Translations under genes and position numbers: made by a program | NCBI GenBank assembly: GCA_965225955.1 | Contig: CBDDBX010000030.1 | Span: 57,908-121,907 of the forward strand | DNA length: 64,000 bases | Direction of reading: 5' to 3' | DNA from: CBDDBX01 sp965225955 | GTDB lineage: Bacteria > Acidobacteriota > Aminicenantia > UBA2199 | Part shown: in pieces, positions 1 through 8,378 of the stretch | How positions within the stretch are numbered: position 1 is the first letter of the stretch | How the letters are laid out: each line of letters begins with the position of its first letter | Notes under the pieces: generated by a model | Told to the model about the DNA's origin: nothing | The model's database searches: none | What the model saw: only the letters and a program-made list of their open reading frames with translations

Positions 1-660
1 TGGTAACTCTTTCTACAATTGATGCCAGAATTGCATAGCCGGTATTGCTGTAGTCAAAACGTGTTCCAGGCCTGAAGTAGAGATTGGGTTTGTATTTAAC
101 CAGCATATCTATCATCTGCTCATTGTCGGGAACACCTTCAGATTTCCAGTATCTTTCAATAACAAACATATAGTTGGGAAGACCTGCAGTATGATTCAGC
201 AATTGTCTTATAGTTACTTTTGAATAGGGTAGTTCCGGGATATATTTTACAGCAACATCGTCATATTTGATTTTAGCTCTCTCTTCAAGAAGCATTATTG
301 CCATAGCAGTGAACTGTTTACTTACTGATGCAAGCTGGAAAATTGAATTCTCTTTTAAAGGAACTTTCTTCCTGAAATCAGCAAGGCCGAAAGCTTTATT
401 AATTACCAGATTACCCTCATGGGCAATAAGAACGTTGCCATTAAATCTATTTCTTTTAAGTAACTTAGTTATCTTTTTTGAGACTTCAGTATAATCCCTG
501 CCGGGTTTTGCAAAAAGAGGTTTTGGTTGGGAAGAAACAGGAATTGAATTGATTTTGAGGGGCTGCTGGTTTTGCGGTTCCCTCATAGTTTCTACACATG
601 AGAGAAAAAGCAGGGAGATCATAAACAGAGGTAAAACGGTAAAAACAAGTGCCTTCTTCA
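1..660 (-). CDS. Serine hydrolase, beta-lactamase/PBP (class C) family lipoprotein, partial at window edge
   Basis: I translated this from the minus strand; it starts at the ATG at 658-660 and runs off the window at base 1, so only about 220 N-terminal residues are visible. The N-terminus is a hydrophobic signal with a lipobox-like LFLSC, so the product is probably a lipoprotein. The family's catalytic motifs are present: SVSK (SxxK nucleophile and lysine) and YSN (YxN). Nearby segments GNVLIAHEGNLVINKAFG and LLNHTAGLPNY are typical of the class C beta-lactamase/esterase/DD-peptidase superfamily. Members are esterases, peptidases or beta-lactamases and the substrate cannot be told from this part. 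It is divergent from the MATE gene, with a REP-like motif between them. Confidence 0.85.
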
Positions 661-715
661 TAACTTGAAAACGTTAGTATACCACAGGTTTGTGAAAATT
701 TTGAACTGAAAAATA

Positions 716-725
716 ACCTGACCCC
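716..725 (-). repeat. REP-like motif GGGGTCAGG(C/T), copy 1
   Basis: The plus strand reads ACCTGACCCC followed by CGGG. It lies between two divergent genes. It is one of eleven near-identical sites in this window; see the finding on dispersed GGGGTCAGGC. Confidence 0.7.
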
Positions 726-768
726 GGGTTTGGTAACATTGTTGACATGGTGTTACAATATGCTGATT

Positions 769-2100
769 ATGACTATTAACAGAGAAGTTTTCAGGCTGGC
801 TTTGCCAAATATTATTTCAAATATAACGGTACCTCTTCTTGGAATGGTGGATATGTCTCTTATGGGGCATAAGCCTTCAACAAACTTCATAGACGCAATC
901 TCTTTAGGGGGGATGATATTTAATATAATATACTGGTCCTTCTCTTTTTTAAGAATGGGAACCAGTGGCTTTACTGCTCAGGCTTATGGTGAAAAAGACC
1001 ATAAAAAGTATGGAACGGTATTTCTGAGAGCTATGGCTGTTGCTGTGGGGTCAGGCATAGTTTTAATTATTCTGCAGATACCAATAGGCTGGATCAGTTT
1101 TAAATTTATTGATGGTAAAGAGATGGTAGAGGCATTAGCATCAAACTATTTCAGCATAAGAATATGGGCCGCTCCTGCTACTCTGGGTTTATATGTTATC
1201 TACGGTTGGTACATAGGCATGCAGAATGCTCAGATACCAATGCGTCTGGCAATTTTTGTCAATATAATTAATATATTATTTAGTGGCTTCTTTGTTATTT
1301 ATATGGGTATGGATGTAGATGGGGTAGCTCTGGGAACAGTTATTGCTCAATACTCCGGGTTTCTTGTTGGAATGTTTCTGATTTTGAGAAAATACGGCTC
1401 AATGATGAAGCGTTTAATAAATGAAAAGCTATTCAGATTAAGCGAAATGACAGCTTTTTTTGTTGTTAACCGCGATATCTTTATAAGAACTATTTTGCTA
1501 CTCTCAGTTTTTACATTTCTAATACACTCTTCTGCTAAATCAGATTCAGTTGGCAACGAGAAGATGATTCTTAGTGCAAACAGTATTCTGCTTCAGTTTT
1601 TTACAATATTTTCTTTTTTTATAGATGGTTTTGCTTATGCTGCGGAAGCTATAGCTGGTAAATATATTGGAGCTGGAGATGGTAAAAGGCTTCAGCTATC
1701 TCTTAAGATTCTTTTTAAATGGAGTAGCTTGCTTGCTGTTGTTTTTAGTTCAGTATATATGTTTGGTGGTAAATTAATAGCTTCTTTTTTCACTAATAAT
1801 AGTGAGCTGATAGGGGTTATTAGTAATTATATAATATGGATTGCTGTTATACCTATTGCCTCTTTTGCAGCTTTCGTCTGGGATGGTATTTTCATAGGGG
1901 CTACTGAATCTGGTTATATGAAGCTTTCTATGGTTTTTGCGGTTCTGTTAACTTTTTTCCCGATATATTTTATTTCTGAACCATTTATAGGGAATCACGG
2001 ATTATGGCTGGCTTTTGTCCTGTTTCTACTGGTTAGAGGTATCAGTCTTACAATATTCTGGAAAAAAACAAAATGTGTAAAGCTTATGGAAATAAGCTAA
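769..2100 (+). CDS. MATE family multidrug/sodium efflux transporter
   Basis: A membrane antiporter that exports toxic organic cations or metabolites in exchange for Na+ or H+. About 443 residues with some 12 hydrophobic segments, the normal size for the family. The N-terminal segment EVFRLALPNIISNITVPLLGMVD and the following VDMSLMGH match the conserved MATE first helix. The second half contains ANSILLQFFTIFSFFIDGFAYAAEA, the matching conserved segment of the DinF-like branch. I prefer the ATG at 769 (MTINREVF); an in-frame ATG at 760 and TTG at 730 exist, and none has a clear Shine-Dalgarno. The stop overlaps the end of the convergent transposase gene by four bases. The substrate is unknown. 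Confidence 0.9.
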   Translation: MTINREVFRLALPNIISNITVPLLGMVDMSLMGHKPSTNFIDAISLGGMIFNIIYWSFSFLRMGTSGFTAQAYGEKDHKKYGTVFLRAMAVAVGSGIVLIILQIPIGWISFKFIDGKEMVEALASNYFSIRIWAAPATLGLYVIYGWYIGMQNAQIPMRLAIFVNIINILFSGFFVIYMGMDVDGVALGTVIAQYSGFLVGMFLILRKYGSMMKRLINEKLFRLSEMTAFFVVNRDIFIRTILLLSVFTFLIHSSAKSDSVGNEKMILSANSILLQFFTIFSFFIDGFAYAAEAIAGKYIGAGDGKRLQLSLKILFKWSSLLAVVFSSVYMFGGKLIASFFTNNSELIGVISNYIIWIAVIPIASFAAFVWDGIFIGATESGYMKLSMVFAVLLTFFPIYFISEPFIGNHGLWLAFVLFLLVRGISLTIFWKKTKCVKLMEIS

Positions 2101-2954
2101 TCAAAGCAGTTTTTTAATGCAAAAACCTTCCTTTCTTTAGATTCAGAAATCTGAACCGGGATTCTTCTACTGGTTGAGGCCATATTAATTATTGATTGCA
2201 AAAAACTGATGGAACCAACTGCTAGTCCTTTTGAGTAGAATTTTGTTACATTTTCAGAGGAACTGGATGAGTACCTATTGTTTTTAGTTTTCTCTCTGCT
2301 TTTTAAGAAATGGTAATATTCTTTAAACTGAATGTGTTTGTTCAATTTGTTACAAAATACCCCTTTAAAACTGAGAAAAGCTGAACTCTTTTTCCTTTTG
2401 TATCTGTAGTAGGCACTACACCATTCATAATCTTCAGCTTTTTTGACTATACCAGCTGAAACAGCATTAAGATCAATGTAAGTAATACACTGAAGAAGAT
2501 TGTAACCTGGTTCAAAAATAACACTCTTAAATCTTCCTCCCCATAGATATCCGGTTCTGTTATTTGAGCGATTATACCAGCTGGAGAACTGTTGCTTTAT
2601 ATCTTTCACATAGAGTGACAAGTCTGAAAACTGCTCTCTGAATTTTTCTATTTCAGTATCAGCCGGTGAGGCGTTCAGGTATTTTGTAGAACCATAACGT
2701 TTTGTAATTCGCTTTTTTATAGATTTTTTATTGTACATATGCCCTGGGGAAAATCTTACAAGAATATGAAAGTGGTTTGACATGATTGCGAAAGATATTA
2801 GCTGGACAAAATATATATCGGAGTAGTATTTGATTAGGCTCAGAAGTTTATCCTTTTCCTTATTTTGAAGGAGGTATTCTTTACCAGTTATTCTTGAAAC
2901 AATGTGGTAGTAAGCGATTTGTTTATTCAGTTTTAGTCTTAGTGAACGAGCCAT
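2097..2954 (-). CDS. REP-associated tyrosine transposase (Y1/HUH, TnpA_REP family)
   Basis: A single-strand DNA transposase related to IS200/IS605 TnpA. The HUH metal-binding motif is visible as NHFHILV near residue 61, and a candidate catalytic tyrosine lies in QQFSSWYNR near residue 145. The conserved RTGYLWGGRFKS and CITYIDLNAVSAGIV blocks that follow are typical of the Y1_Tnp/RAYT group. Length (285 aa) fits a chromosomal RAYT rather than the roughly 140-aa IS200 type. The start at 2952-2954 is supported by AAGGAG about 8 bases upstream. I see no IS ends around it. RAYTs are usually single-copy domesticated proteins linked to short dispersed repeats; the GGGGTCAGGC sites scattered through this window are the obvious candidates for its partner. 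Confidence 0.9.
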   Translation of the reverse strand: MARSLRLKLNKQIAYYHIVSRITGKEYLLQNKEKDKLLSLIKYYSDIYFVQLISFAIMSNHFHILVRFSPGHMYNKKSIKKRITKRYGSTKYLNASPADTEIEKFREQFSDLSLYVKDIKQQFSSWYNRSNNRTGYLWGGRFKSVIFEPGYNLLQCITYIDLNAVSAGIVKKAEDYEWCSAYYRYKRKKSSAFLSFKGVFCNKLNKHIQFKEYYHFLKSREKTKNNRYSSSSSENVTKFYSKGLAVGSISFLQSIINMASTSRRIPVQISESKERKVFALKNCFD

Positions 2955-3057
2955 TTTAACTCCTTGTTATATAAATACTATATGTTATTTTAAAAATCAA
3001 GATAAATAAACAACCATTGATATTGTTTAGGGATATAATTTTTGATATCGTATCGTC

Positions 3058-3660
3058 ATGGATAAAAAGAAAGGTCTGGCCCTATTTGATTTTGATGGAA
3101 CGATTACAAATAAAGATAGTTTTCTGGAGTTCCTGAAGTACTATGAAGGGAGTTTAAAATATTTTTTTAAACTTCTTGGGTTATTGCCAGCAATAGGTCT
3201 GTTTTATGCAAAGATAATTGATAATGGGGAACTGAAAGAGAGGTTTCTTAAGAGATTCATAAAGGGAGTAACTCCAGACGAATTCATCGTTACAGTTGAA
3301 AAGTTCTATTCGGATGTCGTTCCCGGATTTCTACGGAGATACGCTGTTGATAAAATTAAATGGCATAAATCCATGGGACATGACGTTGCTCTTGTGTCTG
3401 CTTCTGCTGAACTCTGGCTTAAGCCTTTCGCAGATAAGCATGAAATGACTCTTATATGTACTGAGCTGGAAACATTGAATGGTGCTTATACTGGGCTCTT
3501 ACAGGGAGCAAATTGCAATGGTGCAGAGAAAGTACTTCGTATTAAGGATCATTTCAATGTTTCTGAATACGACAGGATTTATGCATATGGAGATTCTTCC
3601 GGGGACAGAGAGATGCTTGATTTTGCAGATGAAGCGTTCTACAAGCCCTTTCGCTCATAA
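3058..3660 (+). CDS. HAD-IB family phosphatase (PgpC/SerB-like)
   Basis: A haloacid-dehalogenase-superfamily hydrolase. Motif I is LFDFDGTIT (DxDGT; the first Asp is the nucleophile) near residue 10, motif II is VSASAELWL and motif IV is GDSSGDREML near the C-terminus. At 200 aa it matches the HAD-IB subfamily that includes phosphatidylglycerophosphatase C, phosphoserine phosphatase and histidinol-phosphatase-like enzymes. The C-terminal DEAFYKPF resembles PgpC-like proteins. It is probably a phosphomonoesterase of a lipid or small metabolite; the substrate cannot be fixed from sequence. No good ribosome-binding site is seen before the ATG. Confidence 0.85.
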   Translation: MDKKKGLALFDFDGTITNKDSFLEFLKYYEGSLKYFFKLLGLLPAIGLFYAKIIDNGELKERFLKRFIKGVTPDEFIVTVEKFYSDVVPGFLRRYAVDKIKWHKSMGHDVALVSASAELWLKPFADKHEMTLICTELETLNGAYTGLLQGANCNGAEKVLRIKDHFNVSEYDRIYAYGDSSGDREMLDFADEAFYKPFRS

Positions 3661-3665
3661 TTAGT

Positions 3666-3675
3666 GCCTGACCCC
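3666..3675 (-). repeat. REP-like motif GGGGTCAGGC, copy 2
   Basis: The plus strand reads GCCTGACCCC. It lies 5 bases after the HAD gene stop and just before the end of the convergent msr gene. The following bases CGGAGGTTTGG resemble those after copy 1 (CGGGTTTGG). Confidence 0.75.
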
Positions 3676-3688
3676 GGAGGTTTGGATA

Positions 3689-4642
3689 TCAGAATTTTTT
3701 CTTGTATATATGGCAGTATGGAGTTCCACCTTTACGGTTGTAGTAGTTCTGATGATAGTCTTCTGCTTTCCAGAATTTTTCAGCTTTAGTTATTTTAGTG
3801 GCAATTTTATAGCCCTTCTTTTCCAGGGTTTCTATTAAAGCTTCAGCTATCTTTTTCTGCTCTTCATTGAGATAGAAAATTTCAGATCGGTATTGTGTTC
3901 CAATGTCTGGCCCCTGCCTGTTAACCTGAGTTGGGTCATGGGTTTCAAAGAAAAGCTTAACCAGATCTTCATAACTTATTGATGATGGATCATATATCAC
4001 TTCAACAGCTTCAGCGTGTCCTGTGGTTCCTGAGCAAACTGAACGATAATCCGGTGTTTGCATTGACCCGCCTGTATAGCCGGAGGTCGCCGAAATGACT
4101 CCTTTAGCTTTTTCAAAATGGAACTCTGTGCCCCAGAAACAGCCTGAAGCAAATATTGCTCTTGCTAGTTTTTCTGTATTCACAAATTTCATGGAAATAG
4201 AGTTTACGCAGTGACGTACATTTTTTGAAGTGAATCCCTCTCCTTCAAATACATGTCCCAAATGTCCATTACATCTGGCACAAACGATCTCTGTTCTACG
4301 GCCATCTTTGTCGGGTATACGCTTAACAGCACCTTTTATCTCGTCGTCAAATGCAGGCCATCCGCATTTGGAATCAAATTTATCTTCTGATTTGTATAGT
4401 GGGGCATCGCACTGTTTGCAAAGATATAATCCTTTCTCAAAAAATTTGTTGTATTTCCCTGTATTGGGATATTCTGTTCCCTTATTCAGAATGACTCTCT
4501 GTTCTTCTTTGGTTAATTTATTGTATTTGAAATCTTTAATCATTTTACGATCTTCTCCTGATTGAATGTCAATATTTAAAAGAACCAGTCCTGTTAATAT
4601 TATGACTGAATATATAATTGTTGCTTTTATACCTGTTTTCAT
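3689..4642 (-). CDS. msrBA: Bifunctional methionine sulfoxide reductase, MsrB-MsrA fusion, exported
   Basis: Repairs oxidised methionine: MsrB reduces the R and MsrA the S sulfoxide. Residues 1-28 are a hydrophobic signal or anchor, so the enzyme works outside the cytoplasm. The MsrB domain comes first (about 38-155), with zinc ligands C75, C78, C121 and C124 and catalytic C145 in RHCVNS. The MsrA domain follows (about 160-317) with the GCFWG catalytic motif (C168) and GHAEAVEVIYDP. The order B then A is the reverse of the better-known A-B fusions such as PilB. A GGAGG ribosome site precedes the ATG at 4640-4642 and a promoter is visible upstream. With the neighbouring rubrerythrin-like gene it suggests oxidative-stress defence. 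Confidence 0.95.
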   Translation of the reverse strand: MKTGIKATIIYSVIILTGLVLLNIDIQSGEDRKMIKDFKYNKLTKEEQRVILNKGTEYPNTGKYNKFFEKGLYLCKQCDAPLYKSEDKFDSKCGWPAFDDEIKGAVKRIPDKDGRRTEIVCARCNGHLGHVFEGEGFTSKNVRHCVNSISMKFVNTEKLARAIFASGCFWGTEFHFEKAKGVISATSGYTGGSMQTPDYRSVCSGTTGHAEAVEVIYDPSSISYEDLVKLFFETHDPTQVNRQGPDIGTQYRSEIFYLNEEQKKIAEALIETLEKKGYKIATKITKAEKFWKAEDYHQNYYNRKGGTPYCHIYKKKF

Positions 4643-4662
4643 ATGTTTGCCTCCATTACTAT

Positions 4663-4691
4663 AATGTATTTAGTAAAGTAGGTTTGGTCAA
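4663..4691 (-). promoter_or_regulatory. Candidate sigma-70 promoter for msrBA
   Basis: On the minus strand TTGACC (4686-4691) and TACATT (4663-4668) are separated by 17 bases, about 20 bases upstream of the msrBA start. Inference from consensus match only. Confidence 0.5.
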
Positions 4692-4740
4692 CAAATATAG
4701 GTTGAGGTATTTGTTTGGTGATGCAAGTTAAAAAAAGTAA

Positions 4741-4750
4741 GCCTGACCCC
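4741..4750 (-). repeat. REP-like motif GGGGTCAGGC, copy 3
   Basis: The plus strand reads GCCTGACCCC, in the gap between msrBA and the rubrerythrin-like gene, 15 bases past that gene's stop. Confidence 0.75.
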
Positions 4751-4764
4751 TCCAGGAACTGGCT

Positions 4765-5256
4765 TTAATAGTTTCTTAAATGACCGAACTCTGCGTTTTC
4801 TATCCAGGTTTCAGGTCTTGATACAAATTCGATGATGTTTTCTATGAGAAATACATGCTTTTCTTCTTCTGCAGCTAATCTCAACAATATTTTTTTCTGT
4901 TGGGGATCGTCAGTTTCACCTGCTTTACTTTTAAAGTACTCAGCTACTTTCTTCTCGATATCGAGGGCGTGTTTATAAGCTTCAATACTCGATTTATTGA
5001 TTCCTTCCATGAATGTGCCTGAATCAGCAGATTCTTTAAATACTGCATATGCTTCTTCCAGTATATCAGTGTCTTCGTGATCAAACTGTTCCTCTGCTTT
5101 AAGATCTGTGAAGAGTTTTTCATGATCTTTTTCATCATTCATAAGCATAGTAAAAATAGCTTTCAGTCCTTTGTGCTCAGTCTTTTCTGCAAGTTCCTTG
5201 TAAAAACGGTAGCCTTCTTTTTCAATACTTATTGCGTAATCAAAAATATTAGTCAT
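4765..5256 (-). CDS. Rubrerythrin-like ferritin-fold diiron protein
   Basis: A four-helix ferritin-like protein, probably an NADH- or rubredoxin-linked peroxidase or iron-handling protein of the anaerobic oxidative-stress response. Diiron ligand motifs are visible: ISIEKEGYRFYKEL (ExxGxxFY), NDEKDHEKLF (DExxH), HALDIEKKVAEYF, and EEEKHVFLIENI (second ExxH). The C-terminal rubredoxin domain of classical rubrerythrin (two CxxC pairs) is absent, so this is the short 'ferritin family' form, about 163 aa. I chose the ATG at 5254-5256 because GGAGGG stands just before it; an upstream in-frame start lacks one. Confidence 0.88.
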   Translation of the reverse strand: MTNIFDYAISIEKEGYRFYKELAEKTEHKGLKAIFTMLMNDEKDHEKLFTDLKAEEQFDHEDTDILEEAYAVFKESADSGTFMEGINKSSIEAYKHALDIEKKVAEYFKSKAGETDDPQQKKILLRLAAEEEKHVFLIENIIEFVSRPETWIENAEFGHLRNY

Positions 5257-5490
5257 TGTGTCCCTCCTTATATCAATTAACTGGCTTATCATTGTTGATG
5301 TTGAGTGTGTGTCAGGAGTAAGGATTTATAACATCTGTTATTAAGGCCAGCATGATAATCATATGTTATTTTTTGGTTGATATTTCAACAGTTTTATCAG
5401 GAATTATTCTTATTTTGATGTGTTCTTATATAATTTGTTTTATTTATAATTCAGTTACTTATTGCAAATGGTTATCGTTTTTAATAAAAT

Positions 5491-5500
5491 GGGGTCAGGC
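5491..5500 (+). repeat. REP-like motif GGGGTCAGGC, copy 4
   Basis: It lies in the 273-bp AT-rich gap before the aspartase gene, 30 bases upstream of the TTG start. I see no convincing gene in this gap: a 70-codon hydrophobic reading frame across it has no ribosome site and overlaps the aspartase start. Confidence 0.75.
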
Positions 5501-5529
5501 TAAATTATACATCCGTAAGGAGGTGAGAT

Positions 5530-6927
5530 TTGAGAGTAGAAAAAGATTTTTTAGGCGAAGTTAAACTGGAAAAGGATTTTCCTTTTGGTATTCATACATG
5601 GAGAGCTATGAGTAATTTTGGTTTTTCAAACAGAAAAATCAGAAAAGATATATTTCTTTCTCTAATAAGAGTTAAAGAAGCTGCTGCCAGAGCTAATATG
5701 AGAGCAGGTCTTCTTGGTAAAGATATAGGTGATGCGATTGTTTCTGCCTGTGAGAATATTGCGCAGAATATTGATGAATATATTCCCGGAATTCACCCTC
5801 TTCAGGGAGGAGCAGGAACATCTACAAATATGGCAGCAAATGAGTTGATAGCCAATATTGCTCTGAAAATCAGTGGCAGGAATTTTGGCGAGTATGATTT
5901 AATCTCACCATTGAATCATGTAAATCTATCGCAGTCTACGAATGATACTTATCCAACTGCAATACGTATTGCACTTCTTAAAGGCTTAAAGAAGCTTCAT
6001 GATAAATCAGAGCTTTTTCTGAATGAACTTCTAAAGAAAGAGAAGGAGTTTTCTCATATACTAAAAATCGGCAGAACGGAATTACAGGACGCTATGCCTA
6101 TATCACTGGGGCAGGAGTTTTCTGCCTGGGCTGAGAGTATGACCAGATTCAGATGGCGCCTTAATAAAGCTGTCGACTGGATCAGGGATATTAATATTTC
6201 AGGAACTGCTGTAGGTACCGGGATAAATGGTGATCTCTATTACCGTATGTTTGTTGTGGAAGAGTTAAGAAAAATTGTGAAAGAGCCTCTTGCACTTGCA
6301 AGAAATCTCGTTGATGCTACTCAGAATACTGACCAGATTGTAGAAATATCGGGGCTTGTAAGAACAGGGAGCACTGCGGTAAAGAAGATTGCATTTGATA
6401 TGAGATTCTTATCATCTGGCCCCAGATGTGGCATAGGAGAGCTTATTCTGCCCTCTCTGCAGGCTGGCTCATCAATAATGCCTGGAAAAGTTAACCCTGT
6501 TATGCTTGAAGCAGCAGAGCAGGTATGTATTCAGGTAATGGGAAATGATCAGATGGTAGCTGTAGCATCATCTGAAAGTAATCTGGAGCTCCCACAGTTT
6601 CTTCCATTAATTGCAAATAACCTGCTTGAGAGTATTGAATTACTTGGGGGAATGCTTGAGAAATTTGCAGAAACAGTAACAGGTATCAGAGCAGATGAAG
6701 AGCGAATCTCATGGCTGCTTAACTCATCTTATTCTGTTGCAACTCTTCTTATGCCTGAAATTGGTTATGAAAAAATGGCCCTTGTTGTAAAAAGAGCAGA
6801 GAAAGAGAAGCGTCCTGTAAAAGATATAATTCTTGAAGAGAAGCTTATTGATGAAGAGAGATTGAAATTACTTATGACTCCTGAAGTAATGGCTTCACCA
6901 GGACTTCCTTTGATGGAGGAGAAATGA
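5530..6927 (+). CDS. aspA: Aspartate ammonia-lyase (aspartase/fumarase superfamily)
   Basis: Catalyses aspartate to fumarate plus ammonia, in the cytoplasm, as a homotetramer. The superfamily signature GSSIMPGKVNPV, containing the mobile serine loop, lies near residue 317; other conserved blocks are QGGAGTSTNMAANE, LSQSTNDTYPTA and KIGRTELQDAMPISLGQEFSAW. The length of 465 aa is normal. The start is TTG, chosen because a strong AAGGAGGTGA precedes it at the right distance. The stop overlaps the hydF start (ATGA), so the two are translationally coupled. In many anaerobes an aspartase gene sits with hydE/hydF/hydG, which suggests a role linked to hydrogenase H-cluster assembly; that link is inference from context. 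A fumarase activity cannot be excluded. Confidence 0.9.
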   Translation: MRVEKDFLGEVKLEKDFPFGIHTWRAMSNFGFSNRKIRKDIFLSLIRVKEAAARANMRAGLLGKDIGDAIVSACENIAQNIDEYIPGIHPLQGGAGTSTNMAANELIANIALKISGRNFGEYDLISPLNHVNLSQSTNDTYPTAIRIALLKGLKKLHDKSELFLNELLKKEKEFSHILKIGRTELQDAMPISLGQEFSAWAESMTRFRWRLNKAVDWIRDINISGTAVGTGINGDLYYRMFVVEELRKIVKEPLALARNLVDATQNTDQIVEISGLVRTGSTAVKKIAFDMRFLSSGPRCGIGELILPSLQAGSSIMPGKVNPVMLEAAEQVCIQVMGNDQMVAVASSESNLELPQFLPLIANNLLESIELLGGMLEKFAETVTGIRADEERISWLLNSSYSVATLLMPEIGYEKMALVVKRAEKEKRPVKDIILEEKLIDEERLKLLMTPEVMASPGLPLMEEK

Positions 6928-8195
6928 AACAGAGAACAATGCGGGGTGACCGCTTACATATAGCTTTTTTTGGTAAAAGAAATGCCGGGAAATCTTCTTT
7001 AATAAACTCTATTACAGGGCAGGGAGTGGCAATTGTATCTGATACTCCAGGAACAACTACTGATCCTGTATATAAGGCAATGGAGCTACTTCCAATGGGA
7101 CCGGTGGTTCTGATAGATACTGCTGGTATTGATGATATAGATGATTCTCTCGGAGAACAGCGTATTGAGAGGTCTCTGAAAATTCTCAGAAAAACTGATC
7201 TGGCTCTTCTGACCGTTGATTGTAGTAGCGAAATATTTAATTGGGAAGATGAGCTGATTAAGAATTTTGAGAAAGAGAAGATACCTTTTATTCTTGTTCT
7301 TAATAAGATAGACAAGCCTGTGAGTGACAAAGCTAAAGCCTGGTTGTATGGAAAACCTTATGTAAGAGTAAGTGCTATTGAGAATAGAGGTATTGGTGAG
7401 CTTAAAAAGAGAATTCAGGAGGTGGCACCACAGAAGTGGGAACCGGATTTTCTGAAAGATCTGATTCATCCTGAAGATGTAGTTGTTCTGGTAACACCTA
7501 TAGATCTGGGGGCGCCTAAAGGAAGATTAATAATGCCGCAGGTTAAAGCTTTAAGAGATATCCTGGACGGTGATGGTATTCCACTCATGTGTAAAGAGAG
7601 GGAATTGCCTGCAGCACTGAATAAACTTAATAAAAAACCAGCTCTTGTTGTAACTGATTCTCAGGTCTTTCCTCAGGTTGCAGCTGATGTTCCAGGAGAT
7701 GTACTTCTGACATCTTTTTCCATTCTGTCAATTAGACAGAAGGGGGAACTTGAACAGATGGTTAAAGGTGTGCTGGCTGTAAAGAACCTTAAACCGGGGG
7801 ATAAAGTGCTTATAGCTGAAGCATGTACGCATCATCCTCTGGAAGATGATATCGGAAGGGTGAAGATTCCCAGATGGTTGAATAGTCATGTCGGCGGAGG
7901 GCTTGATATTGAAACTGTCCCTGGTTTTGATTATCCGGAAGATCTTGAAAAATATAAACTCATAATACATTGTGGCGGATGTACTCTTAATCGACGGGAG
8001 ATGCTGAGGCGTCAGGGAATTGCTGCTGAAAAGAGTGTTCCTATCACTAATTATGGAGTACTTATTTCATATCTCAAAGGTGTATTCCCAAGAGCCCTGG
8101 AAGTTTTTCCTGAAATATACTCTCTTTTTTCTGCTCAGGTAAATGAAGTTGATGAGGTTATAAAAAAACGAATGGCAGCTTTTACTGAAATTTAG
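6924..8195 (+). CDS. hydF: [FeFe]-hydrogenase H-cluster maturation GTPase HydF
   Basis: HydF is the scaffold on which the diiron subcluster of [FeFe]-hydrogenase is built from the products of HydE and HydG and then passed to HydA. The N-terminal GTPase domain shows GKRNAGKSS (P-loop), DTPGTTTDPV, DTAG and NKID. The C-terminal iron-sulfur ligands are seen as ACTHHP followed about 50 residues later by HCGGC, the CxH...CxxC set unique to HydF. The length of 423 aa is typical. It overlaps aspA by 4 bases. hydA, hydE and hydG are not in the window, so they must lie elsewhere if the pathway is complete. Confidence 0.96.
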   Translation: MKQRTMRGDRLHIAFFGKRNAGKSSLINSITGQGVAIVSDTPGTTTDPVYKAMELLPMGPVVLIDTAGIDDIDDSLGEQRIERSLKILRKTDLALLTVDCSSEIFNWEDELIKNFEKEKIPFILVLNKIDKPVSDKAKAWLYGKPYVRVSAIENRGIGELKKRIQEVAPQKWEPDFLKDLIHPEDVVVLVTPIDLGAPKGRLIMPQVKALRDILDGDGIPLMCKERELPAALNKLNKKPALVVTDSQVFPQVAADVPGDVLLTSFSILSIRQKGELEQMVKGVLAVKNLKPGDKVLIAEACTHHPLEDDIGRVKIPRWLNSHVGGGLDIETVPGFDYPEDLEKYKLIIHCGGCTLNRREMLRRQGIAAEKSVPITNYGVLISYLKGVFPRALEVFPEIYSLFSAQVNEVDEVIKKRMAAFTEI

Positions 8196-8270
8196 ACAAC
8201 GTTCAAGGTGAGTTTACATTTTGTTGAAAGGATCGTTGAGTTCCTGCTGTGACCTTTCAGAATATAATCG

Positions 8271-8314
8271 GGCGTAAACTATCATTCATTAAATGATTAT
8301 AGAAGAATAGCGCC
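8271..8314. other. Imperfect hairpin downstream of hydF
   Basis: Nested inverted repeats GGCG...CGCC, CTAT...ATAG and ATCATT...AATGAT lie in the gap after hydF. There is no T-run, so it may be a weak terminator, an operator or nothing. The rest of the 183-bp gap shows nothing I recognise. Confidence 0.3.
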
Positions 8315-8378
8315 TGATTAGCTTACTTCCGGTTATGATAATTGTGCTTGCATATGAATTCTTTTCTTTGGGGTGGGG

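Noticed and set aside
5352..5564. Seventy-codon hydrophobic reading frame upstream of aspA
   Set aside because: No ribosome site, contains a REP-like motif and overlaps the well-supported aspA start.
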